A stretch of DNA of 8,121 bases from an uncultured Mucispirillum sp. (GTDB taxonomy: Bacteria; Chrysiogenota; Deferribacteres; Deferribacterales; Mucispirillaceae). The stretch is taken from NCBI GenBank assembly GCA_937890655.1, contig CALADT010000246.1:1-8121 (forward strand), in the 5' to 3' direction. Position numbers and translations under genes: made by a program. Position 1 is the first letter of the stretch, and each line of letters starts with the position of its first letter. A model generated the notes under the pieces. The model was not told the origin of the DNA. It worked only from the letters and a program-made list of their open reading frames with translations, and did no database searches. Shown here in pieces: positions 6,414-8,121 of the stretch.

Positions 6414-7081
6414 TGGTTAATTTATCAGCAATTATATTAATCATAGTATCTTATTTTTTAGGTGCAATACCATTTGCATATATTATAGTAAAATTAGTTA
6501 AAAAAATAGATATAAGAACAGTAGGTAGTGGTAACGCTGGTGCTACAAATGCTGCAAGGGTTTTAGGTTTTAAAGGTTTTCTTGTGGTATTTTTATTAGA
6601 TGCGTTAAAAGGGTTTATACCTGTTATTGTATCTCTTTCTTTATTTGGGCAATCAGCAATTACATTAGCTGTGGCAGCAACTGTTATATTAGGCCATACA
6701 TATACTGTATTTTTAGGCTTTAAAGGTGGTAAAGGTGTGGCAACAGGGGCTGGTGTGTTTTTAGCACTTGCACCTATTGAAATAGGTATAGGGCTTATTG
6801 TTTTTGGTATTGTTTTTCTTGCTACAAAAATGGTTTCAGCTGGTTCTATATTAGCTGCTTTATCACTTTTAATATCAGTTATATTTATAAGCGACTGGTT
6901 TGCTTTAAAAATCTTAACTGCTATTATAGTGTTTTTTGTTATATTTAAGCATAGGTCAAATATTGTGCGTATAATTCATGGTCAGGAAAACAAGTTTGAA
7001 AGAAAAAAGAAAAATAAAGATACAGTAGCACAAACAGAAGAAGAAAATAACAACACAAATAAAACAGAAAATAATGAATAA
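6413..7081 (+). CDS. plsY: Acyl-phosphate:glycerol-3-phosphate acyltransferase PlsY
   Basis: A 222-residue polytopic membrane enzyme that transfers an acyl group from acyl-phosphate (made by PlsX, not in this window) to glycerol 3-phosphate, producing lysophosphatidic acid. The three family motifs are present: GSGNAGATNAAR (38-49), GHTYTVFLGFKGGKGVAT (94-111) and KHRSNIVRIIHGQEN (179-193). In motif 2, T98 stands where many members have proline. Hydrophobic segments lie around 4-26, 53-78, 82-100, 112-136 and 138-178. After motif 3 comes a highly charged tail of about 28 residues ending in EEENNNTNKTENNE, beyond the usual family end. AAGGAG (6399-6404) is eight bases before the ATG. The start overlaps the pgsA stop by one base, and the end overlaps ribD by eight, so expression is probably coupled across all three. 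Confidence 0.95.
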   Translation: MVNLSAIILIIVSYFLGAIPFAYIIVKLVKKIDIRTVGSGNAGATNAARVLGFKGFLVVFLLDALKGFIPVIVSLSLFGQSAITLAVAATVILGHTYTVFLGFKGGKGVATGAGVFLALAPIEIGIGLIVFGIVFLATKMVSAGSILAALSLLISVIFISDWFALKILTAIIVFFVIFKHRSNIVRIIHGQENKFERKKKNKDTVAQTEEENNNTNKTENNE

Positions 7082-8121
7082 TAAAGAAGAAATTATGAGC
7101 AAGTGTATTCAGCTTGCTTTTAATGGAAAAGGTTATACTAAAACAAATCCATTAGTTGGTGCTGCTGTTATAAAAAATGGTAGTGCCATTTATGGGATAC
7201 ATGAAGAATACGGCAAAGCCCATGCAGAAGTAAACGCCATAAAAAATGCAGGGGAACAAGTTGCAGGAAGTGAGCTTTTTGTTACTTTAGAGCCTTGTTC
7301 TACATATGGTAAAACCCCACCTTGTGTGGAAAAAATTATTAATTCTAATATAAAAAAAGTATATGTAGGTATTTTAGATGTAAATTCTGCACATGCTGGT
7401 AAAGGGATTAATATTTTAAAAAATGCTGGTATTGAAGTAGAATATGGCATAATGGCAGAAGAATGTAGTTTATTAATTGAAGATTTTATTAAATTCCATA
7501 CCTATAAATTGCCATATGTTACATTAAAAACAGCTATTAGTTTAGACGGTAGAATTGCTACCCATTTAAACCATTCTCAGTGGATAACTTGTGAACAGTC
7601 AAGAAACTATGTTCATAAAATGAGAGGGGAAACAGATGTGGTTTTAACAGGTATAGGCACTATTTTAGCAGATGACCCATTAATGACATATAGGGGCGAA
7701 AAAAAATACAGCCAGCCTGTTCGTGTTATTCTTGATAGTAGTTTGAAAATACCACTTGATGCTAAAATAATAAACAGTGTGGATATTTCTCCTGTTATTA
7801 TATACACATCAGAAAAAGCAGATATTAAAAAAATAGAGCTTTTAAAATCCAAAAATATACAAGTTTTAAAAGTGCCTTTAGAAAATAATATGCTTGATTT
7901 ACATAGTGTTCTTTCATCACTTTATGATTTAGGGTATATGAATGTTATGGTGGAATCAGGTAGTAAAATAAACGGGTCTTTTTTTGATAAAGGGCTTGTG
8001 GATAAGTTAGAAATATTTATAGCACCTAAAATCATTGGTGGAGCAAATGCAATTCCTGTTATTGGTGGCAAAGGCATTGACTATATGAGTGAAGCTAAAA
8101 TATTAAATATATTAAATATGG
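7074..8121 (+). CDS. ribD: Riboflavin biosynthesis protein RibD, 3' end cut
   Basis: A bifunctional diaminohydroxyphosphoribosylaminopyrimidine deaminase and 5-amino-6-(5-phosphoribosylamino)uracil reductase, acting at two successive steps of riboflavin synthesis in the cytoplasm. 349 residues are visible; known RibD proteins are about 360-370 long, so only a short end is missing. The deaminase domain (about 1-145) has TNPLVGAAV, the zinc ligand H50 with catalytic E52 in HAEVNAI, and PCSTYGKTPPC supplying C75 and C84. The reductase domain begins at PYVTLKTAISLDGRIA and includes QWIT, GIGTILADDPLMT, PVRVILDSSLKIP and VMVESGSKINGSFF. ATG 7074 is chosen because it gives the usual N-terminal length before TNPLVG; ATG 7095 is in frame but would trim the first helix. 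Neither has a strong ribosome binding site, so coupling to plsY is likely. No FMN riboswitch precedes it. Confidence 0.95.
   Translation, partial: MNNKEEIMSKCIQLAFNGKGYTKTNPLVGAAVIKNGSAIYGIHEEYGKAHAEVNAIKNAGEQVAGSELFVTLEPCSTYGKTPPCVEKIINSNIKKVYVGILDVNSAHAGKGINILKNAGIEVEYGIMAEECSLLIEDFIKFHTYKLPYVTLKTAISLDGRIATHLNHSQWITCEQSRNYVHKMRGETDVVLTGIGTILADDPLMTYRGEKKYSQPVRVILDSSLKIPLDAKIINSVDISPVIIYTSEKADIKKIELLKSKNIQVLKVPLENNMLDLHSVLSSLYDLGYMNVMVESGSKINGSFFDKGLVDKLEIFIAPKIIGGANAIPVIGGKGIDYMSEAKILNILNM

Noticed and set aside
247..7042. 17 of 18 bases match between 247-264 and 7025-7042 (both encode VAQTEE)
   Set aside because: The two genes are unrelated, the match is isolated and simple in composition, and no flanking similarity extends it; most likely chance.
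7095..7097. Alternative ribD start at ATG 7095
   Set aside because: It would remove the first seven residues, which align with the start of known RibD proteins, and it has only a weak AAGAAG upstream.
432..7852. Several open frames on the minus strand (for example 432-716, 3875-4177, 7190-7450, 7613-7852)
   Set aside because: Each lies opposite a well-supported gene, and none encodes a recognisable domain; they are shadows of the plus-strand genes.
1..8121. Search for tRNA, rRNA, CRISPR, insertion sequences, phage genes or defence systems
   Set aside because: No tRNA-like arms, spaced repeats, terminal inverted repeats, transposase or nuclease-defence domains were seen; all sequence is explained by housekeeping genes and short intergenic signals.

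Overview
This window is ordinary, densely packed bacterial housekeeping DNA with a strongly AT-rich base composition (roughly one third G+C by eye). Every gene reads left to right. There are nine protein-coding genes, the first cut at its 5' end and the last at its 3' end. I see no RNA genes, insertion sequences, CRISPR arrays, phage genes or attachment sites, and no gene-free stretch longer than about 120 bases. The genes suggest a low-GC bacterium without methyl-directed (MutH) mismatch repair, because MutL carries its own endonuclease motifs. The style of the proteins would fit something like the Deferribacterota (for example Mucispirillum), but that is a weak inference from general appearance and not a demonstrated assignment.

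Region 1 (1-406) holds the C-terminal part of a DsbA-like thioredoxin-fold protein, closed by a clear rho-independent terminator. Region 2 (429-5207) begins with a good sigma-70-type promoter and reads mutL, miaA, an ftsB/divIC-like septum gene and xseA. Two junctions are 4-base ATGA overlaps and the third is a 13-base gap, so this is almost certainly one operon. It links mismatch repair (MutL), tRNA A37 prenylation (MiaA), cell division (FtsB-like) and exonuclease VII (XseA). Region 3 (about 5238-8121) starts with an extended -10 promoter in the 89-base gap after xseA and reads greA, pgsA, plsY and the start of ribD. It combines transcript-cleavage rescue of RNA polymerase with two phospholipid enzymes (PlsY makes lysophosphatidic acid; PgsA commits CDP-diacylglycerol to phosphatidylglycerol) and the deaminase/reductase of riboflavin synthesis.

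Two starts needed a decision. pgsA most likely starts at the ATG at 5799, because the in-frame TTG at 5787 overlaps its Shine-Dalgarno sequence. ribD most likely starts at 7074, overlapping the end of plsY by 8 bases.

I did not find a new biological system. The points most worth a second look are the co-transcription of mutL with xseA, homopolymer tracts inside mutL that could act as frameshift hot spots, an apparently degenerate sliding-clamp motif in MutL, and the similar Glu/Asn/Lys/Thr-rich tails on four of the encoded proteins.
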